Below, in pieces: positions 35,856 to 49,000 of a stretch of 64,000 bases of DNA (position 1 is its first letter; the number at the start of each line of letters is the position of its first letter). The translations under genes were made by a program, and so were the position numbers. The notes below the pieces were generated by a model. It worked only from the letters and a program-made list of their open reading frames with translations. It was not told the origin of the DNA and searched no databases. This DNA comes from Notospermus geniculatus (taxonomy: Eukaryota; Nemertea; Pilidiophora; Heteronemertea; Lineidae): positions 183,255-247,254 of the forward strand of contig NMRB01000636.1 in assembly GCA_002633025.1 (NCBI GenBank), in the 5' to 3' direction.

Positions 35856-37173
35856 TACATGATCATACACCGAACGACTATGTAGCAATGCATTGGAATA
35901 TCACCTTAGGTTTCTACAACTGTTGAATTATCGAAGAGCGTTGAGGAAGTTTCGAATAAGTTCTCCCCAGTTGTTTCTATCCAGGTAGACTCAATCAGCT
36001 GTTGTAAAGGTGAACTTATGGCCTATCTGTCGAAGGTACAAGGCATCTCATTCATTGTTTTATTTGTTGTTTTATTTGCTTTGATAGATCCTGATATATT
36101 TTGTTTTCTAGATACAGTTCAGTTGTCTCTCTCCAGAATCCGCAGGAGATGCTGCATGAAACATACGAATATCCTGATATTATGCTGTGTGATGTTGAAC
36201 CTAATGACCTTCCATCATTAGGTTCTAGCCCATTCACCTCTGGGATCTCTTCTATATAGCGCCTGAGGAAGACTCCGATTGGGGTCGAAAATTTGCGAAC
36301 TACATGTATTCGGAGACGACTTTCCGATTTTTGTCATACTGTGTGTCGTTTTTGTGCTGTTTTTTTTGGATATATGAGATACCACCCCTAGTCCGTCTGC
36401 AACCCGGTTATTACAAGTATGAAATGTACTTGAATACCGTGTGTCCTATAACACTGTCTCTCATGGGAAATATGTACTGTTTCCATAGCAACGATATAAT
36501 CGATTTTGAGCATTAACGGGTCATTATTTTAGTCGTTACCAATATCCGTTTAAGCATGTTAAATACAGAGTACTTAATATATATACGTATTCATGCAGTT
36601 TAGGCATGACGTATATAGATTTCAAGGTGACCTCTAAAGTCATCAACTCCCTCAATGTCATTACTAGTACTTTGCCATCGTTCCACCTTCGATCGAATGT
36701 CCCATTCCACGTTTTCCATCCACGCATGGGATTATCATAAAACACGGAATTGGGACTCTTGTGATACAGAACGGTGTTTCTTTTTAGTCGGTCAATTTTG
36801 TCTTGAGGCTGACGTCAGCCATCCTATGAGTCTCAGACAGTGAAATCCCTGGGGTCACCTCATTATATCCTGTCCTAGCTAGCAGTGCACTCAATGATCA
36901 TCATCTTCCCACTTGTCGATCAGATCGATCTGTGCGCTATTTTTGTTTACACAAGATACTGGATTCGCTGTACATGGTAGCTTTTTCTTGCTACATTGTA
37001 TACATGTAATTAACAGCATAACGTTACAAATGAATGAGACGGATGCGTCTGACCAGATATCGAGGGTTTGCAGTTGTGTATTGAAAATACCTGTGGATTA
37101 ATCACCTCGTGGCCGCAATGTTGATTTTTCCGAAAACAGCCTACAGAATCGAACGAGGGGTCGCAGAAGACCA

Positions 37174-37260
37174 GGGACCTGTTTCGTAAAGTGACTTTAA
37201 GCTAATGGTACCTTTAACCAAATAGAAAATGCATTGAGTTAATGGTACCTGAACCACAGC
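37174..37260. repeat. Partial copy of the 39845-39935 foldback
   Basis: 'cctgtttcgtaaagtgactt' + 'taagctaatgg' matches the left arm at 39845; the right arm is missing. Confidence 0.6.
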
Positions 37261-37396
37261 CAGCAATTAAAAGTCCTCATCGGCTCGTCCGTTTTGATCA
37301 CAGGGACGTGAACTTTGTCGCTGGTATAATCAGCTGATGCGCCGCCTGGTGGCAGAAATTGTGACTTGAGTGAAGCTGCTTAAAAGCTGCTCCCAC

Positions 37397-37542
37397 GTGA
37401 GTTTTCTTGCGTGAGTTGGCTCTCTATGGGCAACTCAACCATAGAAAACTATGGGCAAGTGTTTGTGTCATTAGTGTAAGCTGTGAGGAACCAATAATGG
37501 TGATTTGCCCATTGAGAGCCGACTTGCACGAGGAAACTCACA
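37397..37542. mobile_element. Family-Z MITE, well-preserved copy
   Basis: Ends 'gtgagttttcttgcgtgagt' + 'tggctctc' and 'gagagccgacttgcac' + 'gaggaaactcac' are inverted repeats. The interior carries a second nested pair ('tatgggcaactcaaccatag' / 'ctatgggca'). Confidence 0.85.
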
Positions 37543-37776
37543 CATGCTTGGAGAGCGCCTTACGTTATCTTGTGTTTCTATGTAGCCTAGCTCATTAGCC
37601 ATTCGTCTCTCGTATCATGACCTTCTAACAGTGCTATAGATGACCTTCAGCTCACCAGAAAATGCTACGATTTAGACGTTTTGGCGTGACCTTTGCTTGT
37701 CCAGATAAGCCACCAAACTCGAATAACCGCCAAAACCTTATAATCCGTAAGTTTAGGTAGGATTTCATTATTTCGT

Positions 37777-37964
37777 AGCTACGAAGTGGAAATTTAAAAA
37801 TTCAAGATGCACCATAACTCTCTCGGTCTTACATGAAATGCTAAAAGTCGCACTGGCAGCAGGGACATTTGTGGTACCAACCATCTCTAGAAATAGGTCC
37901 TGGAAATGAAGTTGAATTTCGTATCTCGTACTTCGTGTTTCGTCGGATATGCGAAACCTCTCTA
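37777..37964. mobile_element. Right half of a family-C TA foldback
   Basis: 'gaagtggaaatttaaaaatt' and the following 150 bases match 39642-39833, ending 'gcgaaacctctcTA'. The left arm is not present here. Confidence 0.8.
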
Positions 37965-37999
37965 GTAACGTTGTCTTGCAAGATGCCGTATAATACGAA

Positions 38000-39110
38000 A
38001 TGATATCCTTCGTATTCCTAACAGCAGGATTTAAAAAATGGCTGCTCTTATTACACCTTGTATATTTTCATGATAGCAACGATTCATTTGACGTGTACGT
38101 CGTCTTTCTGACATGAAACGTCACAATGCTCGGCGAAACATCAGCCACCTTCTCCGAGTTGTTTACAATGCTTTGTTTCAGCCTGTAGTCATTATTCGTA
38201 CAGAAATAACTCCCGTTGGAATGGAGAACACGGTACTAGCTAAGCCTAGCCTTGTTAGGTTGGCTGGCTTCCCTACTTTTGATGTATACCTGGGCGGAAG
38301 TATGTGTGACGGCACTCTTAAAATGTTCATCAACAACTGTACTTAGCTGAACAGTACTCGTTTACTCCACCGTTTAGCCCTACAAGTTGGTCCATTTCAA
38401 CGTGTCCTGCATCGGGGGAGGCAGGTTTTCTCGGACATTTTGTTATATCACACTATCAAAGTTTTTTTTGTGGCACCAATTCAACAGTTGTCGTTGGGAA
38501 TCGGGCAGACGTCATGTGTGGATAGATCCACTCCAAGCCTACTCAGACATATCGATTGGGATTCATTCAAAACCATTCACCATCAATCGGCGTTTACATA
38601 TCACACGGTGCAATTTGAATGGACGCGAATAAAGATGTTCTGTGAAGCATATAGGCCTATACGACGGGTGGTAATGTTTATTCTTTGCCTGGGTATGCGG
38701 TATACAGGCCTACATACTAGTATCAAACAAATAATCCCCTTCGATGTAGGCCTACATGTATTTCAATGTCACCTTCACGACATCAGAAAAGTTAGCTGTC
38801 GAACTCATGGGTTATTTGTCATCAAATTGATACTCAATAAAGGTGTAAACTATATGTATAGGTCTCTACATTTAAGCCCTATCAGCTCAGAATGTGAGTT
38901 TTCAAAATCGAATGAACAACTGACCGTATGACATGGTTTTCTTCGGATTGCTTTAAATACCCCACCCCATCCAATCACCCGCCTCCCTGCTTGATAACAC
39001 ACAGGACACGTACCGAAGTCATTTTTCAGGCTGACGAAGTGACTCGGTTGGTTTTTTCGTGACGAAAATGTCCCTACAACACTAACCAACTTTATTCACT
39101 TTGAAAGCGG
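38000..39110. other. Intergenic, nothing recognised
   Basis: A 163-codon plus-strand frame (38440-38931) has no recognisable motif. Several taggcctac-type words occur. No gene called. Confidence 0.35.
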
Positions 39111-39124
39111 GCAGATCGCAAGCC

Positions 39125-39250
39125 ATCTGGGGTGGCCGCATAGAAACTCCGCTAGCGCTAGCTGAACCCATCTGCCGATAGTGCTGTACATTTTTCAATG
39201 CATGTTAACACCGATAGGCTGTCGAAGGACTAGCGGAGTTTCTATGCGGC
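39125..39250. repeat. Foldback, 'ccgcatagaaactccgctag' arms
   Basis: 'ggggtggccgcatagaaact' + 'ccgctag' pairs with 'ctagcggagtttctatgcgg' + 'ctacccc'. A second, weaker inverted pair (gatcgccaccgat / atcgnnnnn-type 'cggtggcgatt') follows up to about 39400. Confidence 0.75.
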
Positions 39251-39447
39251 TACCCCTGATCGCCACCGATCTTCTCGCCAGCCACCGCAGTTTGCGATCG
39301 ATTGATCTGTACTTGGGCGATATCGCCGGCGGGAAGATTCCACGCATCGCTGTCCAGCGCAACCTGGCGTCAACAGCCGATTTTGCTCGGTGGCGATTAG
39401 ATCGTTTGCGATATCGCCTGGTGTGCTGCTGTCCATGGCTTCGTTTA

Positions 39448-39833
39448 TAGTGAGGTTTCGCAAATCTGACGAAAGACGAAGTACGAAATACGAAATTGGA
39501 CTTCATTTACATGACGTAATTTTCAGGAGATGGTTGGTAGACTACCACAAATTTCGCCTGCTGCACGAGCGTCGTTTAGCGTATGACGTTTCCGATAGAG
39601 TTACGGTGTAACTTTGAAATCTATCTTTCGTTTTCGTAGATACAAAGTGGAAATTTAAAAATTCAAGATGCACCATAACTCTCTCGGTCTTACATGATAT
39701 GCTAAAAGTCGCACTAGCAGCAGGGACATTTTTTGTGGTATCAACCATCTCCTGAAATACATTATGTCATAGAAGTGAAGTCCGATTTCGTATTTCGTAC
39801 TTCGTGTTCGGTCAGCTTTGCGAAACCTCACTA
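39448..39833. mobile_element. TA foldback, family C, full copy, about 386 bases
   Basis: TA + GTGAGGTTTCGCAAA at the left, TTTGCGAAACCTCAC + TA at the right. Arms continue inward as 'gaagtacgaaatacgaaatt' and its mirror. The middle contains a 150-base segment also found at 37777-37964. Confidence 0.88.
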
Positions 39834-39844
39834 TTAACCTTGTG

Positions 39845-39935
39845 CCTGTTTCATAAAGTGACTTTAAGCTGATGGCCCCATTAACTTCAAGGCATTTTCC
39901 ATTTGGAGCTTAAAGTCGCTTTATGAAACAGACCC
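39845..39935. repeat. Small foldback 'ctgtttcataaagtgacttt'
   Basis: 'ctgtttcataaagtgacttt' + 'aagct' pairs with 'agcttaaagtcgctttatga' + 'aacag'. It sits just upstream of the first kinase exon. Confidence 0.85.
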
Positions 39936-40054
39936 CTTGTCATTTACAAGCCAAGTGTCTTCCTCCGTTTCACTCCTTCACTAACCAAAACCGTTTGCAC
40001 TCCTGTTGGCTACTAACCGAATGCATGTTCGCTTTTTGTAGCACATCCAGCGGC

Positions 40055-43000
40055 ATGGATTTCGACATGAGCTTGGAACAGATGTTTAAGACGCTTCAAT
40101 CAGCGCCACCGTCAAAATGTCATTCGTTGGTGCAGAAGTACCTCACGCCAGACGTTTACGAGAAACTGAAGGACAAACAGACAAGTCTGGGAGGCAACCT
40201 TGCGCACTGCATCAACACTGGTGAGTATAGAGTACCAATGCGTTTTCCTAAAATCATGAAATGAAATATCGCCTATTTGACACTGCCTATTTGCACCCTG
40301 AAAAGCCTGAACACAAATCTCTGATAATATACAGGGAGGTTTAGAAGTCAAACGATAAACGTAAACTTTACGACAACGTTATTTTTCATACCACACATAC
40401 ACCAGATTTTATATTATATTTTCGGTACAAAAATAACGTTGTCGTTAACGTTTACCTTTATCGTTTGATTTCTAAACCTCTCTAGTATTACATCTGATGG
40501 CGCCCTCACGAGCCACACCATCGACTTTAATTTGTTCAGTAATATTCCGATTTTCCTCATTTTCATTAACCTCCCAACCGCATTACAGCGCCCTCTTTTT
40601 GTTTTTGTAGGTGCGGTCAACCTGGACAGTGGTGTGGGGATGATGGCCTGTGACCCTGAGGGTTATGATGTGTTCGCAGACCTCCTCGATAACGTCATCA
40701 AGGATTATCACAAATTCCCAATGGACCAACCACTCAAGCATCCACCAGCAAATCTCGGTGACCTTGACAATTTGCCCTTCGGTGACCTTGACCCTGAGGG
40801 CAGGTATATCCTCTCCACCAGGGTGCGTGTCGGTCGCAGTGCGGATGGATATCCATTTCCACCCCTCATCTCAAAAGAGGTACGTTAAACATCATGACTG
40901 TAGGGAGGTTTCGAAATAAAACGATAAACGTAAACGTTAACGACAACGTTATTTTTGTGCCGAAAATGCAATATAAAATCTGGTTAATTTATAGTATGAA
41001 AAATAACGTTGTCGTAAAGTTTATGTTTATCGTTTGATTTCGAAACCTCCGTTGTGAGGTTAAGAAAACGAAACGAGAAAAGTAAACAACACAGCAAGGA
41101 CGTCACATTCCATTGTTGCGCCGTTTATATTTTATTGCCTCACATTTACCACACACAAACTCCAAATCGTCGTAATTTAGTCCCTCGTGGAACTGTACAA
41201 CCGGACTTAGAATGCAGGGGATTTAGGTTCCTGTTACACCATTTCATCTTCAGAAACGCAAAGAGATTGAAACGAAGGCCAAGGCAGCGTTTGACTCTTT
41301 GGAAGGGGAACTTAAAGGTACTTACTACTCCCTGGAGACGATGACGCCAGAGGATGAGAGACAGCTGATTGAGGACCATTTCCTTTTTACAAATGATGAC
41401 AGGTCAGTGACAAATTGGGGGAAAGGTTAGAGATCTCACACGGCAAAACGGTAATACTATTTACAAAAATACAAGGAATCGGCATGGATTTGGGGGTTTA
41501 TTTCTATTTCTCCTTTTCCCAATTCTCGCCCGAATACATTCTATATCACTCCTAACCCTAGACTCAGCCGTGAAGCCCCTGTCACACTGTGGCGACTTAG
41601 GAGGGCTAATCCCCGCGAACTAGAATGAAATGGTCCATGGACCATGTGCTCACCCCTTTGGACATAGTGTAATGACAGAGAGAGGTATGTACATGGTCCA
41701 TGGACCATTTCATTCTAGTTCGCGGGGATTCGCCCGCCAAAGTCGCCGCAGTGTGACGGGGGCTTTAGAGGGCGAAATGGGAAGAAGACATCGAATATTT
41801 GGTCAAACTGGTGTTACTGCATGACGTCATTCGGTCACATTGCTCGCAGCGCCGCCTAGTGTTTTAAACGTTCCCCAACGAATGCGTTTGTCTAGATCTT
41901 ACGTCTGTCTCTTCCAGATTCAATGAAGCGGCGGGAGTCTACCGGGACTGGCCTGAGTGTAGGGGTATCTTTCATAACCCTTCAAAGACCTTCCTCTCCT
42001 GGTTAAACGAGGAAGATCACTTCAGGTTCATCTCGATGCAGAAGGGTGGCAACCTGGCCCAGGTCTTCCGAAGGCTTGGCACTGTAAGTTCATATGCCGG
42101 TATCCTATTCATCCCGGGCATCTGGTTTCCTCCTACTTTACATTAAATTTGCCCAGTGTTATCCATAGTATTATACCTCCATGGTTATACCAGTCAGTTA
42201 TACCAGTCCATGGTTATAACAAGTCTTTTCTAGAGTTTCAGATTGTAAAGTTCCACTTGAAAAAGACCCCGGTTGGGGTGGAAAATTCGTGAATTCTGGA
42301 GATTGACTTCTTGCTTATTATCATGGTTATACCAGGGCCAGTAATGCCTCGGCTTCGACAATTTTGTAATAGTACTGGATCTTGTCTTGTGAATAAAAGA
42401 AACGAAATAAAAATGAAATGATACGGACGCTAAGAGGGCTTTGTGAATCAGGCCCCAGGTCTCCCTGTCCGGCTCAGGTCCACGGAACAAGGGAACATGC
42501 CACAAGGGAAGAACCTTATGGATACTCGGCCTTATAGCGCTCATCAGCTCTTGATTCAGCGTTTTATTATCTTGAATACTGTTTTTATTTCAGGCACTCC
42601 GCCATATTGAAAAGAAGATTCCATTCGCCTACAGCGAGAGGTTGGGTAACCTTACCTTCTGTCCGACCAATCTTGGCACCTCCCTCAGGGCATCTGTCCA
42701 TATCAGGCTGCCGAACGTGAGCTCAAACGGCGATGAATTAAAAGAAATGTGTGCAAAATACAACCTCCAACCACGTGGTGAGTAGAAAATGGTCGAGGGG
42801 AGGACGTCTAGGGCTAATAGTGGTAAACACACTGACCTGCCGCTCGAGGGGGCACCAGGATCCCTCTCGTGTAGCTCTTGACGCCCCCGCAAATTGCACG
42901 TGGTTCAAAGCAGATTCTCCGCTTAATCTTCAGGCATCCACGGCGAGCACACTGAGAGTGTCGGCGGGGTCTATGACATCAGCAACAAGAGGCGCCTAGG

Positions 43001-46000
43001 GCTGACGGAGATTGACGCCGTCACCGAGATGGCTAACGGAGTGGCAGCCTTGATCGAAAGGGAGCGAGAACTGAGGTGAGTACTATAATTGAACTGTAAT
43101 TTTCTCGAAGGAATTTGTATTGTCCAAAAAAATGTGGACCAAAGCAACTCTCTTTTCCATTCGTTATTTCAGTGACAAGTTGGAGCGCCAGGTTTTCACC
43201 ATGACACAAGATGAGATGTTTAAGAAACTGTGTGATGCCACACCGGAACAGTGTCATGCTCTTGTCAAGAAGTACCTCACACAAGGCGTCTATGACAACC
43301 TGAAGAACAAGAAGACAAGGCTTGGCGGTACACTGGCACACTGCATCAATACTGGTAAGTCCAACTGATATCCATGTGACTTGTGGTCAGTGCCGGATCG
43401 GGGGAGGGCCAGGGCATGGAGAGCGGACCGCACGTCGTATTTGGGAGGTGAAAAAACGCGAATCTCATGGCGTCTCCTCTTATTCTAGGCGCTATGAACC
43501 TTGACAGTGGGGTCGGCTGCATGGCCTGCGATCCTGAGGGCTACGAAGTATTCGCCGAACTCCTCGACAACGTCATCAAAGATTACCACAAATTCCCGAT
43601 GGACCAACCGATCAAGCATCCAGCGCCAGACTTCGGTGACCTTGACAACCTTCCCTTTGGTGACCTTGACCCCGAAGGAACCTTTATTGTCTCCACCAGG
43701 GTGCGCGTCGGTCGCAGTTGCGCGGGTATGCAGTATCCACCCGCGATTTCTAAATACGTGAGTACGGTATTCCGAAATCTTTCTTATCTTCTTTTTATAA
43801 TCAACCCATTCAGAGGGCAAAATGGGAATTTTTAAACCGTCGTGCACGTACATGTACATGTAAACTGCAGCCAATCATGAATTACCTTTTAGGATCGTGA
43901 GTACATCGAAATCATGGCAAAGCAAGCCTTTAAGAATCTTCCTGGTGAGTACGCTGGCAAGTACTTCTCATTGGAGACGATGTCAGAAGAGGATGAGAAG
44001 CAGTTGATTGCAGATCATTTCCTCTTCAAGAATGATGACAGGTGAGTCCGGTCCGTTTCCGCGAAGCGTCTTGTGGTGAGCTGAGCGGTTTTCACATGGA
44101 TCGGAGCCCACAAACCCTGTGAATACCTCAGTGCTCACCGCAAACCGTGGCTGAAACAGTTGTTGCGGATATCGGCCTTGTTTCAAATAACCTGGATAAC
44201 CGCTGCTGAATACGCATTGTCGGTAATCGTCGTCCATTAAAAGCCAATTTTGTTGAAATTGAAAATCATGCACCTGAAACCCATCACATAATATGTTAAA
44301 TAATTATAACGTAGGCTACTTGGTTCAATAATTAATGAAACTGTCAGTGGAATAGTCGATCCAACTTTGGCCATCTTTCTGCAGGTTCAACGAAGAAGCA
44401 GGCGTGTACAGAGACTGGCCTAAGAGTCGTGGTATCTTCCACAACCCAAAGAAAAATTTCCTGGTTTGGTTGAACGAGGAGGACCATCTTCGAATTATAT
44501 CAATGCAAAAGGGAGGAAACCTTGCTGAGGTGTACAGGAGACTCATACAGGTAAAATGATCTCCACTGCACATTTAGTAGGCCCTACTTGTCACAGGTTT
44601 GGGGACAATTCCCAAAATCCGTTTGGATCAAATTCTATCACACCTGAGGCGGGCAGCACACCAGGCGTGCTTTGGAAGACACAGCCACATAATCCACTCC
44701 ATGTCGCTTCCTTACAGGGTATCAAACTCATGGAAAGATATATCAGCTTTGCCCACAGTGATCGATTCGGCTACCTGACGTTCTGCCCAACCAACCTGGG
44801 AACAACTATGAGGGCCTCAGTCCATATGCGGGTACCATGTCTTGCTCAAATACCCGAGGGTGAAGCAAACAGCTTGAAAAACATCTGTGCAAAATATAAT
44901 ATCCAACCCCGTGGTATTCACGGCGAGCATACCGAGAGTGTTGGCGGTGTGCATGACTTAAGCAACAAAAGAAGATTGGGGCTGACAGAAATTGAAGCCG
45001 CGACAGAAATGGCAAATGGAATCAAGGCGATCATACAAGAAGAAAAGAAACTGCGAGCCAGTCTGGAGACTCAGAAATTTGATATGACTCAGGATGAGAT
45101 GTTCAATAAACTGCAGGCGGCCAAAGAGGAAGAGTGTCACTCGTTGGTGTGGAAGTACCTCACCCCTGATGTTTATAACAACCTCAAGGACAAGCAGACG
45201 TCACTGGGAGGCACCTTGGGTCAATGTATAAATACTGGTAATTAATCACACTTTATGATGATTCGAGTTAATTTCGGATACTCCCCAGAGATGCGAAATA
45301 CGCATGGCATATGATTTATATCTCACACTTCAGGTGCTGTTAACCTTGACAGTGGGGTCGGCTGCATGGCCTGCGATCCTGAGGGCTACGACGTCTTCGC
45401 CGAACTCTTCGACAATGTCATCAAGGACTACCACAAATTCCCGATGGACCAACCGATCAAGCATCCAGCGCCAGACTTCGGTGACCTTGACAACCTTCCC
45501 TTTGGTGACCTTGACCTTACTGGCGATATGATCGTCTCCACCAGGGTGCGCGTCGGACGCAGCATGAAAGGAATGCCTTTTCCCCCGGGGATGAACAAAT
45601 TTGTGAGTTTTTTTTATCAACGTCAGCTACCGTATGCTGATGTCAGGTCGAACTTGTGATGGCACAGAACAGGCGGAGANNNNNNNNNNNNNNNNNNNNN
45701 NNNNNNNNNNNNNNNNNNNNNNNNNNNNNNNNNNNNNNNNNNNNNNNNNNNNNNNNNNNNNNNNNNNNNNNNNNNNNNNNNNNNNNNNNNNNNNNNNNNN
45801 NNNNNNNNNNNNNNNNNNNNNNNNNNNNNNNNNNNNNNNNNNNNNNNNNNNNNNNNNNNNNNNNNNNNNNNNNNNNNNNNNNNNNNNNNNNNNNNNNNNN
45901 NNNNNNNNNNNNNNNNNNNNNNNNNNNNNNNNNNNNNNNNNNNNNNNNNNNNNNNNNNNNNNNNNNNNNNNNNNNNNNNNNNNNNNNNNNNNNNNNNNNN

Positions 46001-49000
46001 NNNNNNNNNNNNNNNNNNNNNNNNNNNNNNNNNNNNNNNNNNNNNNNNNNNNNNNNNNNNNNNNNNNNNNNNNNNNNNNNNNNNNNNNNNNNNNNNNNNN
46101 NNNNNNNNNNNNNNNNNNNNNNNNNNNNNTTTATAACAACCTCAAGGACAAGCAGACGTCACTGGGAGGCACCTTGGGTCAATGTATAAATACTGGTAAG
46201 CTCTAGTGCTCTTAAAGAGCCTCTAGAGACAGCTTGCTATTGGGCTACTAACAGTACTGCGACTGTACAACAGGTGGCGCTAGTAACCACGAACCAGTGA
46301 ATTGTGGATCAGATTTTGACATTGATGAAATTTTACTCCAAAAATGATGCCCAAGTTGGATCCTCATGCCATCAGTTCTCTGTAGTAATCATATCAACAT
46401 GCACTAAAAAGCTGCCTCTAGAGGCCCTTTAACCACACTTTATGATGATTCGAGTTAATTTCGGATACTCCCCAGAGATGCGAAATACGCATGGCATATG
46501 ATTTATATCTCACACTTCAGGTGCTGTTAACCTTGACAGCGGGGTCGGCTGCATGGCCTGCGATCCTGAGGGCTACGACGTCTTCTCTGAACTCTTCGAC
46601 AATGTCATCAAGGACTACCACAAATTCCCGATGGACCAACCGATCAAGCATCCAGCGCCAGACTTCGGTGACCTTGACAACCTTCCCTTTGGTGACCTTG
46701 ATCCTACTGGCGATATGATCGTCTCCACCAGGGTGCGCGTCGGACGCAGCATGAAAGGAATGCCTTTTCCCCCGGGGATGAACAAATATGTAAGTTTTTT
46801 ATCAACGTCAGCTACCGTATGCTGATGTCAGGTCGAACTTGTGATGGCACAGAACAGGCGGAGACCGACCTTTCCGGATCACCTCGCTGGGCCACGACCG
46901 CGTGGAACAAATCAGTCGCCGATATGGTGTAACATGACTGGATTTGCGTCTCACCTGCGACAATCGGCGCCAATCACAGATCCAAAAGATCACGAATCAC
47001 AAGAGTTGAACATGTTCAGAACAAGGCAAGCAGCTCTGACGACGGAATTTTCTTGTTGCAGGACCGCGAGTTCATTGAGTTATGTGCCAAGCAAGCGTAC
47101 GCTACCTTGCCAGAAGATCTTTGTGGCACTTACTACGGACTGAGCAGCATGACCAAGGAAGAAGAGGAACAGCTGGTGGACGACCATTTCTTGTTTAAGG
47201 ATGATGATAGGTACATGTTGGCCTTTGTCATGGTCTTCACGTGATTTGCCGTTCATGCCCTGCGAACTGGTGCAGTGGTTGAGCGTCACACTCTAGGCCG
47301 AGAGGTCTAGGGTCCATTTCCCAGCCGAGTTGCCATAGTCTCATCTGGTCTGAAAAGATCAAGTGATGCGCTGAATGAGATGCTTCTTGACTTCTCTTGG
47401 AAGGTTTCAGGAGACTGGGGTAATCACGTGACGCACTTTGAGACACAGTGGAAATAGGTCTGTACGGTTCACGTTCGGCGAACGTCGAACCACAGGGCGG
47501 ACCGTATAATCCGTTGAAATTTTTCCTTCTTTATAGTCTTGTACCTTGTGTATTGTAGGTTTAACGAGGCAGCTGGAGTTTACAGAGATTGGCCTGCATG
47601 TAGAGGTATCTTCCACAACCCTGCCAAGACTTTCCTGTCGTGGGTAAACGAGGAAGATCACCTGAGAATCATCTCCATGCAGATGGGTGGCAACCTTGGC
47701 GAGGTCTACAGGAGATTAGTAAAGGTAGGCGTATACATTACATGTATATCTATGGCTAGTTGAGTAGGCCTAGTGCCTATGCCTAGGGGCCTACTCAACT
47801 GTGCCCACTCAACTGGCGTGATCGCGTCGCCAGTTCCCTAGAAAGGTTTCTGGAGAGACAGGGGGCATAAAATGATTCTGTGCTGCAATAACTTTAAAAT
47901 ACATGTATCAAAAACCTGTTGTGTGGTCAGCAGTGCCGACCACCAACAGAAGCTGAACTCGGCAGGGTCAGACCCCTGTGACCATAAAACTGCGATTTTG
48001 GTGTACATGTGTTCGATAACAGCGATGACTGTTGTCCTAAAAATGGGTGTACGTTTGTATTGTAGGGTATCTGCCACATGGAGCAAAAAGTACCCTTCGC
48101 CCACAGCGACAGGCTGGGGTTCGTTACCTTCTGTCCCACCAACCTCGGCACAGCCCTCCGTGCCTCGGTCCACATGAAGATTCCAAACTTGGCTGACCAC
48201 CCAGACGAATTGAAAGAAATCTGTGCCAAATACAACATCCAGCCGCGTGGTAAGATATTAATTACCTGGAGAGGTTCTTCACTGACGTCACAATGGTCAC
48301 GTGACTGCAAGCCGTCAAGTGGCCGGCGATGGCGTCAAAACTATCGCGTCAGGATCTGTGTTGATGCTGTGTTCATGCCGTGACGCCGCTTGACATTTTG
48401 ACGGCCAATATGGCGCCATCGTGTCGTCATGGAAATATGACATCAGGTGGAGAACCCCTGTTGGTTCCCTATCTCCCCGCTAGAATTCGTCAAGCAGCCG
48501 ATGGTTGCAAAATTTTTTGACAACTCTTTTGTTGAATGAGAGCGAGTTTTGTTGAATCAGCGCGTTTACGGTGTTTGTCGAAGCAAGGATGGCCGACGGC
48601 CGACGCACTGCAGTTTCCACATCAGGGTGACTTTTTACATTGCCGAATTTGGGCCTGCCTTGGGACTTTTCATTTTCGGGGCTATGCCCTTTTTGAAGCA
48701 AATTCGGCGGAATCAAGAGTGAAGGTTGTCCACCATTTATTTCGCGCCCACCCAATCAGTCATTTTCTCAGGAGCTTGGCTTTCAGCAACCTGTTGATTC
48801 CCAATCCTGAGTTTTTCCCGTCATAGGAACTAACAACTTTATTCTCTCCATTCCGCAGGTCTGCGCGGAGAGCACACAGAGTCGGTGGGAGGTGTCTACG
48901 ACTTGAGCAACAAGAGGCGACTGGGCCTGACCGAGATCGAGGTTGTGAAAGAAATGGCCACTGGTATCAAGGCTATCGCTGAAAGAGAGCTCAGTCTCGG

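Larger units (their letters stand above)
40055..43075 (+). other. Kinase module 1
   Basis: Six exons of 166, 269, 149, 166, 184 and 142 bases. Guanidine-specificity loop [16 protein letters not shown]-site [41 protein letters not shown], where His replaces the arginine normally before GEHTE. The last exon ends in phase 2 and runs directly into module 2, with no stop codon. Confidence 0.9.

Noticed and set aside
36190-36290. LINE or Penelope-like 3' end ('gaagactccgattggggtcg')
   Set aside because: A similar phrase occurs near 42257-42285, but I see no reverse transcriptase or clear element boundary, so I do not name a family.
38440-38931. 163-codon plus-strand frame
   Set aside because: No recognisable motif, overlapping repeats of taggcctac type, no neighbouring exon.
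45634-46206. Open frames of 177-190 codons across the N run
   Set aside because: Created by undetermined bases; not real coding evidence.
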